64,000 nucleotides of DNA from Jackrogersella multiformis (Eukaryota > Ascomycota > Sordariomycetes > Xylariales > Hypoxylaceae). Positions within the stretch are counted from its first letter, which is position 1, and each line of letters begins with the position of its first letter. Made by a program: the position numbers and the translations under genes. The notes beneath the pieces were generated by a model. It did no database searches, had not been told where the DNA came from, and was given only the letters and a program-made list of their open reading frames with translations. The stretch spans positions 1,240,001-1,304,000 of the forward strand of contig CADCXD010000002.1 in the NCBI GenBank assembly GCA_902806575.1, read 5' to 3'. Shown here piece after piece: positions 25,066 through 36,209 of the stretch.

Positions 25066-27986
25066 GTTCTTTACGAAAACTGATTAGCTTCAAACTGTTT
25101 CTTAATGATATGATGTAGTAATAGTAGTCGTGATGTCAAATATAATAGTCTATGGTTGGAGTATGTGGTGTTCCTATGATTTACCTCGTCACATCTCGAG
25201 GCGGTGCTGTTGGGTAAGGGGGGAAGCGGAAGGGGGGAGGGGGACGATATTGTTGACAGTTGGAAATGTGTATCTTTAGGCAGGAAAAAAGAACTTACGT
25301 GTTGTATTGTAGATTTCTTATGGAATGGTTTGTAAGTTCTACAGATTTCTTGCGTCGCGTTCAAAAGCGACGGACGGGGAGGTATGAGCTTAGACTTGGG
25401 GTGCGTGTGGTTCGGTATTCTTATTTTGAAGCCAAGCCGAAAATGAATTCGTACTGGTAGGTGAATAGGACGTAGGACTAGATAGCATAAGGTAAGCTTA
25501 ACGGTTTATGTAGAGTAGTGGGAAAAGCTGGGATGAAGTTGAGAATAGAAAAGTGTGCAAGAAGGAAGTGGAAGAAAGAAGTTGTTGTTGGTCATGAAGG
25601 GGAACTCTTATCATGGTCCACCCCCACGTTTAGTTTTACGCGTTCGAAAAGATGTTATATGTTTCTCTGAAGTCGGTACCTACCTTGGTACCTAGGTAGA
25701 TATGGCTTGTTCCTTCCTGACGAGAAAACGAGTGGGGACGATGGGAAAGTCGCGACACACGACGGAGGTGGTTCCGGATTCATGTAAGGAAGGCACACTT
25801 ACTTCGGTTCTTAGGTACTTGTCAACCGAGAAACTTAGCAGCCTGCTCAATACCTAGAATGCCAATCTTAATGGAATGAGAGGCAAGGTAAGGGTCTAGG
25901 TTGAGGTATTGTTGAGAAGGATGCTTCAGTTCTTTTGAAGTATTATCAAGCCGGCGATACGATACCTTGACTGGATCTGATGAACTTTGAGACAAGGGAT
26001 TTTGTGATGTGTATTAAAGAGCAGATAAACCACTAGGGGAACGAAGGAAATATGAAGAATAGGAATACGGCGTGGTAAAGTTAATGATGGTAAAGGATGT
26101 TTTAATTAAGGCAATTCCTAGCCGGCGGAAAGTTATGCGCGAGGAAGTAGGTAGGGGGGACTTACTTGAAAGGTACCTAGGTAGGTTTTAGTGACCTAGA
26201 TGGGAGCCGTGAAAAGATTAATCAGTAAAATAAATAAATAAACAAGTAGCGTGGCTATTGGCGTTTTGTGTGTGTGAGCATCGTTTATGCTACTTCCTTT
26301 AATTCTATGGCTGCCGACCTAGGTACTTCCGTAGGCATCAACAAGTATGATTTCGCCGGGCACCAGTTGCATGTTGTGCTGGTCTAAAGTATTAATAGGG
26401 GCAATGGCGTTGTACGGGTACAGATAACGTTGAATATAGCTATGAGGGGATGATTAACTTCAATAGGCATAAGATGTTTCCCTGGCACTCGAGGACGTGA
26501 GGAGACTTAAGGAATAAAGAAATTTACTATTTTTTCAGGCAGTCAGGCAGTGGGTAATCAAGGGTGATGTCCATGTTAGAAGTAGCAGGAACTTCTCATT
26601 GTGAGGAGGTAACGATGCGCACCAGCTTGAAATTTGAGAACACATGTCATGTCAGGCATTTACACTCATATGTACTGTCTTGGATACCTTACAAGGTATA
26701 TAATATATGAAGGACAGGCTATTCTTTTCATTTTACTTACTGGAATATGTCAATGGGGACTGCTTCGCTTGACTGAGAAAACTGTATGAGTTGCTATTGT
26801 GGCTATTCGAAATTTGTATTTTCCAGCTAGGGTCGTAATATCTTATTCTAGGAGCTTGATTATATAGTTTTTGGAATAGGAGTTCTATTTCTAATAGAAA
26901 GTATAATAATAACATGGTGTATATGTACCTAGGTAGGCATATGTGGTGTTCCTCTATTGTAATTTCTTGTACTTTAGGCATCATGTAGTGCTCCTGACAG
27001 GAAATCTATACCATGACTAAAAGGGTATATCATCCGCTTTCATTCTACTAATAGGTATAGATCCCTCCAAAAAGGAAGCTGTAAGTATTAGAACCAAAGA
27101 CCTTAATACAATATCCAATCACTTCATAAGGAGTAACCGAAATGGCATTTTTACTAGAATTCTTTTTAAATTCAACAAATATAGGTAGTCCTAATTACTT
27201 ACCAGATATTGGCTGTGCTAGAAACCACCGTTAAGTTAACAGCTTACAAGAAGCACGAAAAAATGATAGAATTAACTGAAGGCTAACGAGAGGCCATGTC
27301 AGTATAACAAACAGTCGAATTAAAAAAGGAGTATTTACAATTTGTCAAGAGGTAAAAGACACTTTAGTATATTAATGTAAACAATGTTTAATATGTTATA
27401 TAGTAAATTTAAAGATTAACTCATGATTTAACAGCCAATTTTTATGAACTGAAGCTGGGAATCCCGAAGTATTTTAACAATATATTAAATTCAAAATCTT
27501 GAGCTTTTAATTAACATCTAATATATGGCGATAATATAGGTAACCTTGTTAGGTTAGGTGGTTTCCAGAAGATTGGACATTTAGAACCTGTAACCACAGG
27601 ATAAATTTTACTTCAAGTTCAGAAACCCATTAGGTTAGGCTTAAGTACCTTAAGTTTATTTCTTGAGACGTTCTTAGGCTATCATCTAGAGTTAAAGTCA
27701 ACGGCGGTAACATATTTAGGTAGTTACATACCCCTATTAAGGCTTTGACACATTTAAAGACCAACCTATTTTACCCCTTTATGGCTATTACGCTATGGCG
27801 CTTCAGGGAATATGTTAAACTACCTAGGTAGGTACCTAGGGGTTTAATCGTCAGTATGTATTCTCCCTCTTGCTTATTATATTAAAAGTAGGGTATTTAA
27901 AAGGTGTCCCCACTAACGTAAAAGATATAGGTTACCTGTTAAGAAGGAAGCAATTCCCCGAAACCCGATTGCCGTAGCGGGAATCC
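25066..27986. other. intergenic region
   Basis: 25.07-25.6 kb is the leader and promoter of the minus-strand GNAT gene. 25.6-27.9 kb has no supported gene. It is A+T-rich at 26.7-27.9 kb and carries palindromes at about 25,690, 26,175, 26,319, 26,927 and 27,824. An 83-codon minus frame at 26.73-26.98 kb is hydrophobic but looks accidental. Confidence 0.5.
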
Positions 27987-28088
27987 GTGCGGGGCAACGG
28001 TCGTAGTTATATTTACACCAGCAACCCCCCTTTATTTATTCCGGATTATCAACCGACTAACTTCCTCCCTTCTATCCCTCAAATCACT

Positions 28089-28799
28089 ATGGCTTTAGAA
28101 CTTAAACTGAAATTCTACCCCGCCCCGAACCCCAACCGCACCGGTGTCCTGGTACTCCCGGGTGGCGGCTATGAGTTCATCTCCATGGAAAAAGAAGGCA
28201 TAGCACCGGCAAAATGGCTTAACAACCATCATATAGACGCATGGGTACTCTCTTACACAGTAGTCAGCCCCTCGACTCCAGCTCCCATCTTCCCTGCTCC
28301 CCAGGAGGAGGCTCTCGACGCGGTGCGACATATCCGCGGTTCGCATCGCGTCGACAGACTAGGGGTATGGGGCTTTAGCGCCGGCGCGCATGTAGCAGCT
28401 CTGACAGCTACGACACCCGGAGCATGCTTGGATTTCGCGATCTTGGCGTACCCCGTGATTAGTATGGCAGCCGACACCACGCACGCAGGTTCGCGGCGCA
28501 ACCTGATTGGCGACGGGTGTGAGGCGGGGAGCGAAGCCGAGGACGCCATGTGCGCCGAGAAACGAGTTAGCAGCATGACGCCGCCGACGTTCCTGTTCCA
28601 TACTGCCAATGACGAAACAGTGCCGGTGCAGAACGCCCTGGGCTTTGCTGCGGCTATGGCTAAGTATGGTAGACCGTTTGAGATACTGGTCCTGCCGGAT
28701 GGCCCACATGGGCTAGGGCTTGCGCTTGGCGATGAGAAACTGGGATGGACGGACGAGTTGGAAAGGTGGTTGAAAGGATCGGTCTTCAATGTTAGGTAA
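28089..28799 (+). CDS. alpha/beta hydrolase, BD-FAE/acetylxylan-esterase-like
   Basis: A compact 236-residue serine hydrolase. The sequence shows an oxyanion-hole motif PGGGYEF (25-31), a nucleophile elbow GFSAGAH with Ser97, a likely acid Asp175 in HTANDETVPV, and His207 in PDGPHGLG. This is the full catalytic triad of the alpha/beta-hydrolase fold. The layout matches the esterase group that includes acetylxylan esterases, BD-FAE and fungal kynurenine-formamidase-like enzymes; which ester is cut cannot be read from sequence. No signal peptide, so probably cytosolic. The frame is open for 34 codons further upstream from 27,987, but that part is low-complexity and the start is placed at ATGGCTTTAGAAC in a good context. 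Single exon; G+C higher than its surroundings. Confidence 0.85.
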   Translation: MALELKLKFYPAPNPNRTGVLVLPGGGYEFISMEKEGIAPAKWLNNHHIDAWVLSYTVVSPSTPAPIFPAPQEEALDAVRHIRGSHRVDRLGVWGFSAGAHVAALTATTPGACLDFAILAYPVISMAADTTHAGSRRNLIGDGCEAGSEAEDAMCAEKRVSSMTPPTFLFHTANDETVPVQNALGFAAAMAKYGRPFEILVLPDGPHGLGLALGDEKLGWTDELERWLKGSVFNVR

Positions 28800-31093
28800 A
28801 TTCGTGGCGTGCATACTTATCTGAGGATGAGACCCCATAAGTAGCGACATGATGGTAATTTTGATGAATTGCTGTACGGAAATTGATAATAGATATTGCG
28901 CATATTAACTAGAACAGAGGTTTGCATAGCATGGAATAAACCTACGCATCAAAATATGAGCTTAGGTGTAGGAGTGATCTGAAGAGTCTCAAAATCCACC
29001 TCCCTATATTGTCTCGATTGACCATACTTTTGGCGTAATAGAGGATCCTGAAGCGAGGCTGAAATACTTCATCAGGTTTGACAATAACTTAATTCTAACG
29101 TGGTGAATAGAAACGAATATGATTGAATATCGGCCTGTATCTTGTGAGGATGCGAAGGTAGAACTGGTAGTCGACCTGGTTAACGATATCTCCTGTACTG
29201 ATGACGACGTTTAGTAAGTTCTAATAATAAAACATGAATAATTTATAATTTGCAGACGTGAAATGATAGTCTGTTAGTATTGAATGAACCTAAAGAGGGC
29301 CAACATAAAATTGTCTTAGACTCCCAAGGTTAGACAGCGTCTAAGGCATATATCAGTAGGTTAGCCATTTCTAATGACTAGTAGTTGGAACCACGCCCGA
29401 CAAGGCAATGTACCTCTTCTGAAATATTATCTTAGTAAGGTGCGTCACATTCGAAAATAGGGTTATCATCCAAAGTACGCTCACGGTTGTGGGTTTCATC
29501 CGAGATTGGCAGGGGAGGGAATTAACTGCTAACCGCGATGGCCGCGAACATTGTAAGGCAGACTCAGGGGCAGACCGCAGCACTCCAACTGCCTGTATGC
29601 TTTTGAGGCCGCCTTTATGGCCGTGCGTGGAATCGGGTGACTTCGACGTAGCAGCCCCTATGCTCAACCCGCGCGATACCAAGGAAATTTCCACCTTCGG
29701 CTTCGCGGCATCGCCTTTAAACAGCACCAATTCGCCAGCCGTGCGACAGTTCCTGAATTGAATTAATATGAAGATACATAACTAGACCTAATTGATAGTA
29801 AATGGCCTGACAAACATACCTGAGGTTGGCTAGGTATGTGGGCTACCTTGTTGTACGGGATCTTATGAGGCCTTATTACCAAGCACGGTAAAAAAGAAAA
29901 ACGCTGAGCGGCCCGAGACGACTGATAGTGTGCCGATTGATGGAAAATGCCTTGCCGCGAAGATCGTGCTAGATGCCCTGGTTAAATCCTTCCATGTTAA
30001 CCTAAAAGCCTGCTAGGACCCATACCCCCTAGATAACCTTACAACACTACTTTCATAGATTGTGTGTTATTCAGGAGGATATCTATATGGTCTTTACCAA
30101 TACCGATAGACTGAACAAGCGCGGCCCGGACTAGATGTCATGTTTCACGAATCTAATCCAATGGGCGATTTCGTCCTTCCCAGTGGTATTTGTTAAGCGC
30201 CGAAGCTTATGGTAACTGCATATCGAGCTGCTGTAGGATGGGAACATTCCAATGTAGTATAGAACCTCTGATGTGGGCTGGACCTCGTTCTTAGATGTAG
30301 CATAGCCCCCGATATAATCGAGGTTGGAGGGGATTTGCAAGATCTAATGAATTTGAAGGGCACTGAACTGGACTTTCGTGAGCAATTAAGACTTAATCAG
30401 GTACAAATGTCACCCCTAACCTCTAGAAAGGCCAGTTAGAGCAAGGGTCGTGATACATGACGACGTTACATCCAGCCAATCCCCTTTGTCGCCAGCCTGA
30501 TGGACCAGTTCGTGATTGGCTGTCCACAACCAACAAAGTCTCAAATCCTGCAAATTCTTAGTCAACTTCATAGGCCTCCAGACTGGCTTCGAATGGTGAG
30601 GTCCGAAATTGGGTCCGTGGGGAACTTGGAACAATTATTGTGCCAAAATATCATTCATAAGGTTCATCCCGTTGATATCATTAGCCATAGCCTAGTGCTT
30701 ATCTTGCCGAATGCTCGAAAGGGGGAGGGGCTGCATGTATATCACATTTAGCACCAGGAGAGTAACATGCCTTTCTGCTCCGCCCACAGGGCTATGCGTT
30801 GTCGTACTATCAGGAGGTCTGAAATACCCTAGCACCCCCCACGAAGGTTTGGATACAACGATGGCGATCATTTGGCCTCGTGGAAGTATGCAGGTCGCAG
30901 AAACGGCACACGCTGATGCAGAGTTGAATACATATTTCGCGCGAGGGAGCCAATTCCACATGTGAATATAAGAATGCGGTGTTTTATCCTCTTCTCGAAG
31001 CCCGGTTGAAAAGTAGCAACATCGTCAAGCTATAAGCTTATATTCTAAATTTAACCATCCCAATTTTGAAAAGCTATCAGAATTTTCCTAAAC
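28800..31093. other. intergenic region with unconserved ORFs
   Basis: No supported gene. Opposing frames at 29.37-29.76 kb (119 codons minus, 90 plus) and 30.69-30.97 kb lie in locally G+C-rich patches and could be relics of genes, but no family is recognisable and no splice pattern links them. Confidence 0.45.
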
Positions 31094-32128
31094 ATGCATC
31101 TTAGCAGAAAATCGCCTCTCGGCGGCCTATATTCTTCATCCAAATCTCAGGGATGGGATCCAGATGTCGTGCTAAAACTTCACAACCAAAGCGTTGGTAG
31201 GATATCTTGCATCGGTTATGCCCCTTCTTCTCGACGAAGGTGTCAGGGACGTATTGCTAAACACAATATCGCATGCGCACTTGGCATTCTCAATGGGTTA
31301 GCATGTGATAGCGCCTCCAAGGCTGCGGAATCATCAGAACTCTCCGAGGCGGCGAATATCTTGTTATGTTGGCAACATGAGAGTCAAATTTCAGGTATCG
31401 TTAAACAGTGGAGGTCAAAGCTTGAGGATTGGGCTATAGATCAGGATGACAGCGACTCCTCATCTACTACATCTGGCGACTCAAATACCGATAATTTAAA
31501 ATCCAAGGACAAACCTCGTATCAAGAAAGAAGCAGCTAAGGACCTTTCACCTGAGGAATTAAGGAAATGTCTAAGAAAAATGATGGAGTGCATAGAGGTA
31601 GAACTAAGGAGAGAACAACAGGAGCGGAGGGAACAGCAGAGACAAATACGAAAGGCGATGGAAGAGCAGAAACGAGAGCAGAATGCCCGCGAAGAAGCAT
31701 TACGTGAGAGAGCACGGCTCAAAAAAGAGCAAAGAGAGCGAGAAGCCCGAGAAAAGGCGGAAATTGAAGCAGCAGAATGGCGAAATGCCTGGAAGCGCTA
31801 TTCCAACGCATGGAATAAAGGCAAAAATGTCTCGGTAACGAACATCCCCTGGCCAGTAAAATCAGGGCTGCAGTCAGACGTCAATGAGGCCAATGTAAAG
31901 CTGTTCTTCGCGAAGGCGCCGGCGGAAGAGTTAGTAGGGTCAGGAGAAAAAAGGTACAAGCTGATCAGCGAGGAGAATAAGAGGTGGCACACGGATAAGG
32001 TGATGCAGCGATTTGGCCCAGATGCAGTGAACGGTACGGGGAAGGACGCGTTAGGCACTATCGCAAAAGTTATGATCGAGTTGAGACGGGCGGCCAAGAA
32101 GGAGAGGGAGTTAGAAGAAGCAATATGA
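31094..32128 (+). CDS. coiled-coil protein with degenerate J-domain-like C-terminus (NFKBIL1-like module)
   Basis: 344 residues, single exon. Residues 30-60 have a Cys motif found in fungal proteins of this type (CIGYAPSSRRRCQGRI). 110-150 are acidic/Ser-rich. About 165-235 are a charged Arg/Glu/Lys coiled coil. The C-terminal 110 residues carry WRNAWKRYSNAW, IPWPV and LISEENKRWHTDKVMQRFG, the spacing seen in fungal proteins and NFKBIL1 where RWHPDK resembles the HPD loop of J domains. Here HPDK is HTDK, so a classical Hsp70-stimulating role is doubtful. No signal or membrane segment. Function unknown; such genes often occur in multicopy accessory families in ascomycetes. The start ATG is the first of the frame. 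Confidence 0.7.
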   Translation: MHLSRKSPLGGLYSSSKSQGWDPDVVLKLHNQSVGRISCIGYAPSSRRRCQGRIAKHNIACALGILNGLACDSASKAAESSELSEAANILLCWQHESQISGIVKQWRSKLEDWAIDQDDSDSSSTTSGDSNTDNLKSKDKPRIKKEAAKDLSPEELRKCLRKMMECIEVELRREQQERREQQRQIRKAMEEQKREQNAREEALRERARLKKEQREREAREKAEIEAAEWRNAWKRYSNAWNKGKNVSVTNIPWPVKSGLQSDVNEANVKLFFAKAPAEELVGSGEKRYKLISEENKRWHTDKVMQRFGPDAVNGTGKDALGTIAKVMIELRRAAKKERELEEAI

Positions 32129-35069
32129 TGGCTCTCCTATCGCCATTCCATGTTTGTCCGAGGGCATGTTTGCCTTATCACAAAAGTTCTTAAGTTCAGC
32201 GATGTTTGATACCCCGTTAAATCTATTTGCTTCAACACCTGCTCGTGACTCCCATTAGTCGCGTGAGTTTGAAAAGTACCAGAGGAACAGGGGAGGAGCT
32301 AGAAAATGCCATACAGGTCAACAATCTATCTCCTACTTGTTCCGTAGAACGAATAGATTTTGACACTCGGGAATGTTGATCATATTGTTCGCTAGGACCA
32401 CCTGTATGGATAGGGGCATATGAATTTCTGGTAAGTAACAAGGGTGAATGGACTCTGAGGTTTTTCGTGGAGGCCGTGAAGGTTGTGAAGCTGGATATAG
32501 CATGGTTTTCGGATGAGTGGAAGTAACTGCTTAGGTACGTAACATCTACATAGACTGAAGTTGCAATAGTTATGTCTCGGGAAGGTTGAGGAGAGGATTC
32601 AAGACATGCATCTAGAGGTAATTATAAAATTTAAAATTAGATATGTTCCTAGGAGGTAGGCATTTACTAATGTTAAAGATACGTTAATTGCATAAATCTC
32701 TAACATAGACTAGTGGGGTATGCTGATATGTAATTATCGAAATAATAATGATAACTTAATCCATGGATCTCTTAAGTTAAGAATTCCAAGATTCGATTCC
32801 AGATTCTAAGATTCCAATCTCAAAGTTCCAATCTCGAAAACACTTTACCTTAACTTGACTTCAACTCATTTTCAACAAACAGTGAACGACAATCAATCTG
32901 TCGCATGTCAATTGTCTTACCTGCTCCAGAGGAATCTAGAGGTAAGTACTTAGGTAAGTGAGTAATAACGGTAGGTACCTAGCTTACTAGGACAATCATT
33001 CCGTGTTATTTGTTATTAAGAAGGATGGCTTCTATTTAGAACCTGCACCTACGCCAATCACCTTCAAACGTCGATGATGTGGCACTACAAGCCTGCTCAT
33101 TATTGTCCTTAATCCGTCGAGTGCCAACAATATTACAGAATAGAGCCATTCAACTACGCCGTGCGACAATATATCCCGACCAGGAAGAGACCTAACTAAT
33201 TAAACACTGCCGATTAAGACAAATCTACACAAACTCGTGTTGAGTGTTGCCCGAGTACTGCTTTGTTACCCGCCCTCGTGGCGTGTGACCGTTGCCGTCC
33301 CACCCAGGTATCGTTGGAGTCTTAGAAAGCTACTCCTAGGTAGTAGGTTATCAGTACCTACCTAGGTAGGCAGGTAGGTCTAGGTAGCTTACCGCTCAGT
33401 CGGAGGCTCGAGGTGATCCCTAAGGATTCTGCTAAGGTTCGACACGGGAATACAAAAACTCGGTAATTGAGGTTGCAGGTACCTGGAGGTAGTAAAGCGT
33501 TGCACCGGGACCTACATACAGCATGCCCACCTGGGTATGAGTACTAAAAGCAATATGCAGCTAGCTCGCTTACTTGCTCCAGGAAGACGGCGAGGCGGTT
33601 GGAGGCGAGGCCTACCTAGTGTGGAGAAACAATGGGCTGACTACTCAAAGCAAGTTTTTGTCGATTCCACAACCAGTGCGTGCCGTCACAACTCATCCTG
33701 CTCATCCCATCACCTTACTGGATGCCTACGAACAAAGCACGCAGATCCTTGCGTGCTAGTTGGCCTAGTTGCCCGGACACGAGCTTACCTGCTGGCTCTA
33801 ATAACCACTGGTATTACGACTAAAAGCCTCGGCAACCTTTCGATGACGACCATGCACTTGATCATTCAAACCTCGATCTCGATCTCATAAGACCAGAATT
33901 GAAACTATTCCGGTCTTTACCGCAATAACGCCCTGGCAGCAGTAACAAATGGTATTGCCTATCATTACATATCATCACAGCTTAAATAGACGCGGAGTCT
34001 CTATTCACGGTCTGCTAAGCACTACCTACTCATTTTCACTTAACATATGTAAGGCTGGATAGGAGCGTGTTACGAGACAGCCCTCCATCTCGACTAGCCA
34101 CCTCATGTCGGAACAGGTTAATAGGTGGCCAACCTAAAGTCTTGTGTAACACAGTCCTACGCTGCGTGCTCATCGCCATGCAGCGTGTAGCGTGTAGCGG
34201 TGACATCTCTCTCATGCACTGCATGTTACTCATGAGGGGTTGGTGTGTTGTCAGGCCAGTCCCGCTCCACGATCTCAGCCTCGACTACATCATTGTTACC
34301 GGTAGACATGGATGAACCCCTGAAGCACATCAAGCTGTAAACATCCTGGCATGGCAACCAGCCTTTCCCTTGCATCTGCGATATCGTCTTGGCGTGCATA
34401 GCTCGACACCACGACTGCACCGTTGTCGCTTACTTTCCAATCTTGCGGCGTCCAAAATTTTCCACCGTCATTAATAGACCTCGACAGATTGCCTACCTAA
34501 GTACCTAACTAGGTACCTATTGAATGAACGAACATGTCGATCGACGAGCCGCCCACTACGATCGTCCATTTTCTTCCAAGTTGAGTTGACTCCGGTAACG
34601 CTAGTGGGCGTTTTCTACCTAGGTAGTGTTAAATCTCTTCTAGCATGTCTTTGTCAGGCACCTTTGTCTAATGTACTAACTTAGTAGTCTGAAGAATTGA
34701 TCCATATGTATCTCCGTTCTACAAAGCAGGCTTTCGGGCAAGGCCCCCTCCGTGTACATAGATTGCCCGGTCACTCGAACCGTGGTTGGCCGTGGGAAGC
34801 AGAGATGTCATGATAAATCCGCTAGCGATGCAGCGTGAGCTCCTTTGCATGTATGGTAGGACGAAGATATAAGAAATCTGCCCATCCCGTCTTTCTATAA
34901 CTACCTCTCCATTACCAACCTCCCCAGCCTGCAGTTTACCCAAGACTTCATCATCAAGTGACTCGTTCGTTAAGGTTACTTAAGACTCTCGTTGAACCGT
35001 GCTGCTCCATACTTGCCTCTAGTTACCATACCTAGGTAGTCTTCACACATAACTCCAACTTCCAATCGC
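32129..35069. other. intergenic region
   Basis: No supported gene. Short overlapping frames on both strands (33.5-33.9, 34.0-34.4, 34.7-34.9 kb) lack conserved motifs. Palindrome clusters lie at 32.95-33.0, 33.33-33.39, 34.49-34.52, 34.62 and 35.03 kb. The last 200 bases are pyrimidine-rich promoter DNA of the wall-protein gene. Confidence 0.5.
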
Positions 35070-35076
35070 TATAAAA
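35070..35076 (+). promoter_or_regulatory. TATA box of the wall-protein gene
   Basis: TATAAAA lies 34 bases before the start codon, after a CT-rich stretch. If used, the leader would be only about 10 bases, so an upstream initiation site is also possible. Confidence 0.4.
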
Positions 35077-35109
35077 CTCATCCGCTCTATTAGCACCACT
35101 CAATCCAAA

Positions 35110-36209
35110 ATGAAGGCAGTTCTCGCTATCTTAGGCTTGGCCGCTTCGGCCATAGCTGGCAAGGACCATGAGACGATTGTCACGGCCACGACTTATGAGA
35201 CAACCACTGTTTGCCCCATCACAAACACAATTACCTATGGTGGATCGTAAGTCATTACTCAGAAGTTTAGTAGGTAGTATCAACCACTCACAGGAATTCT
35301 AGGACATATGTCGAAACTGCCTATACCACCTCAACTATAACTATTACCTCGTGCCCAGGAGGTAGCTGTGGAGGAGGAGAAGCAACCGTGACCGCGCCTG
35401 ATACTACTATTGGTACTACAACTGCTGTCGAAGTGACTTACACGACGACTTGCCCCGTCACAGAAACAGTCACTGCTCCTGGAAATACCTATGTCACAAC
35501 TTATACGACAACTAGTGTAGCAGTCACTTATGTCGAGACAACATTCGTCGAGACCATTTCAGGACCCGGTGTTACACAGACTACTGAGGACGTGGCTTAC
35601 ACCACCCTCACTTCCTTGTGCCCCGTAACCGAGACAAAGACGATAGAAGGCTCTCCTGTTATTGTTACTTGGACATCGACCTCCACTATCAAGAAAGAGG
35701 TGCCTGTCACTGCCACCGAGTATACCTCATACACTGTAACCGAGCATGTTTCTACCGAAGTCTTCGAGACTGTTACTTGCCCGGAGACGATCCACACCAC
35801 GGTCTCCGAGGGTAACACTATTTATGTTACCGAGACTGGTACTGATACGATATACAAGACTAAGGAGTACACTGTAACTGAGACCCTTCCCGTGACGAAG
35901 ACTAAGGAGGTTGAGGTGACTGTCATCTCGGAGGCAACTGCCGGCCAGACCGTTACGGCAAGCCCAACCGTCTGGGTTACTTACAGCGACACCACCATCC
36001 TTACCAAGTCAAAGTCCGCGTCGGTCGTGCCTTACCCTACTACCATCTCCGTCTCCGCTCCTCCCTCCGTCGGTACCACGTACATCCCTTCTTCTTCTTC
36101 TTCTTCTTCTTCATCAACCGGCGTTCCCCAAATCTCCAGCGGTCTTGCGCCCCAGGCCACTCCCGCTGCGGCTATCATGGCCTTGGCCGGCCTCGCCGCC
36201 TTGCTATAA
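35110..36209 (+). CDS. Thr-rich GPI-anchored cell-wall protein (2 exons)
   Basis: Exon 1 35,110-35,246, intron 35,247-35,302 (donor GTAAGT, branch CTCAC, acceptor TCTAG), exon 2 35,303-36,209; 347 residues. An acceptor at 35,293 is also in frame and would add three residues. A signal peptide (MKAVLAILGLAASAIAG) is followed by imperfect repeats of the type TTTCPVTETxT / TYVET, each with one Cys-Pro. Then come a Ser run encoded by a TTC microsatellite (about 36,089-36,115) and a hydrophobic C-terminus (AAAIMALAGLAALL) typical of a GPI-anchor signal. Very high Thr/Val/Ser predicts heavy O-mannosylation. Role inferred: structural or adhesive wall mannoprotein; no enzyme domain. The start is clear from the signal peptide. 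Confidence 0.85.

Noticed and set aside
25071..25364. 97-codon minus-strand frame just upstream of the GNAT start
   Set aside because: Pyrimidine-rich leader sequence; not in a sensible protein texture and separated from the GNAT ATG by a stop.
28253..28789. 178-codon minus-strand frame
   Set aside because: Shadow of the alpha/beta hydrolase; the plus strand has the complete catalytic triad.
29371..29761. Opposing 119- and 90-codon frames in a G+C-rich patch
   Set aside because: No motif or splice signal supports either; possibly a gene relic, but not supportable.
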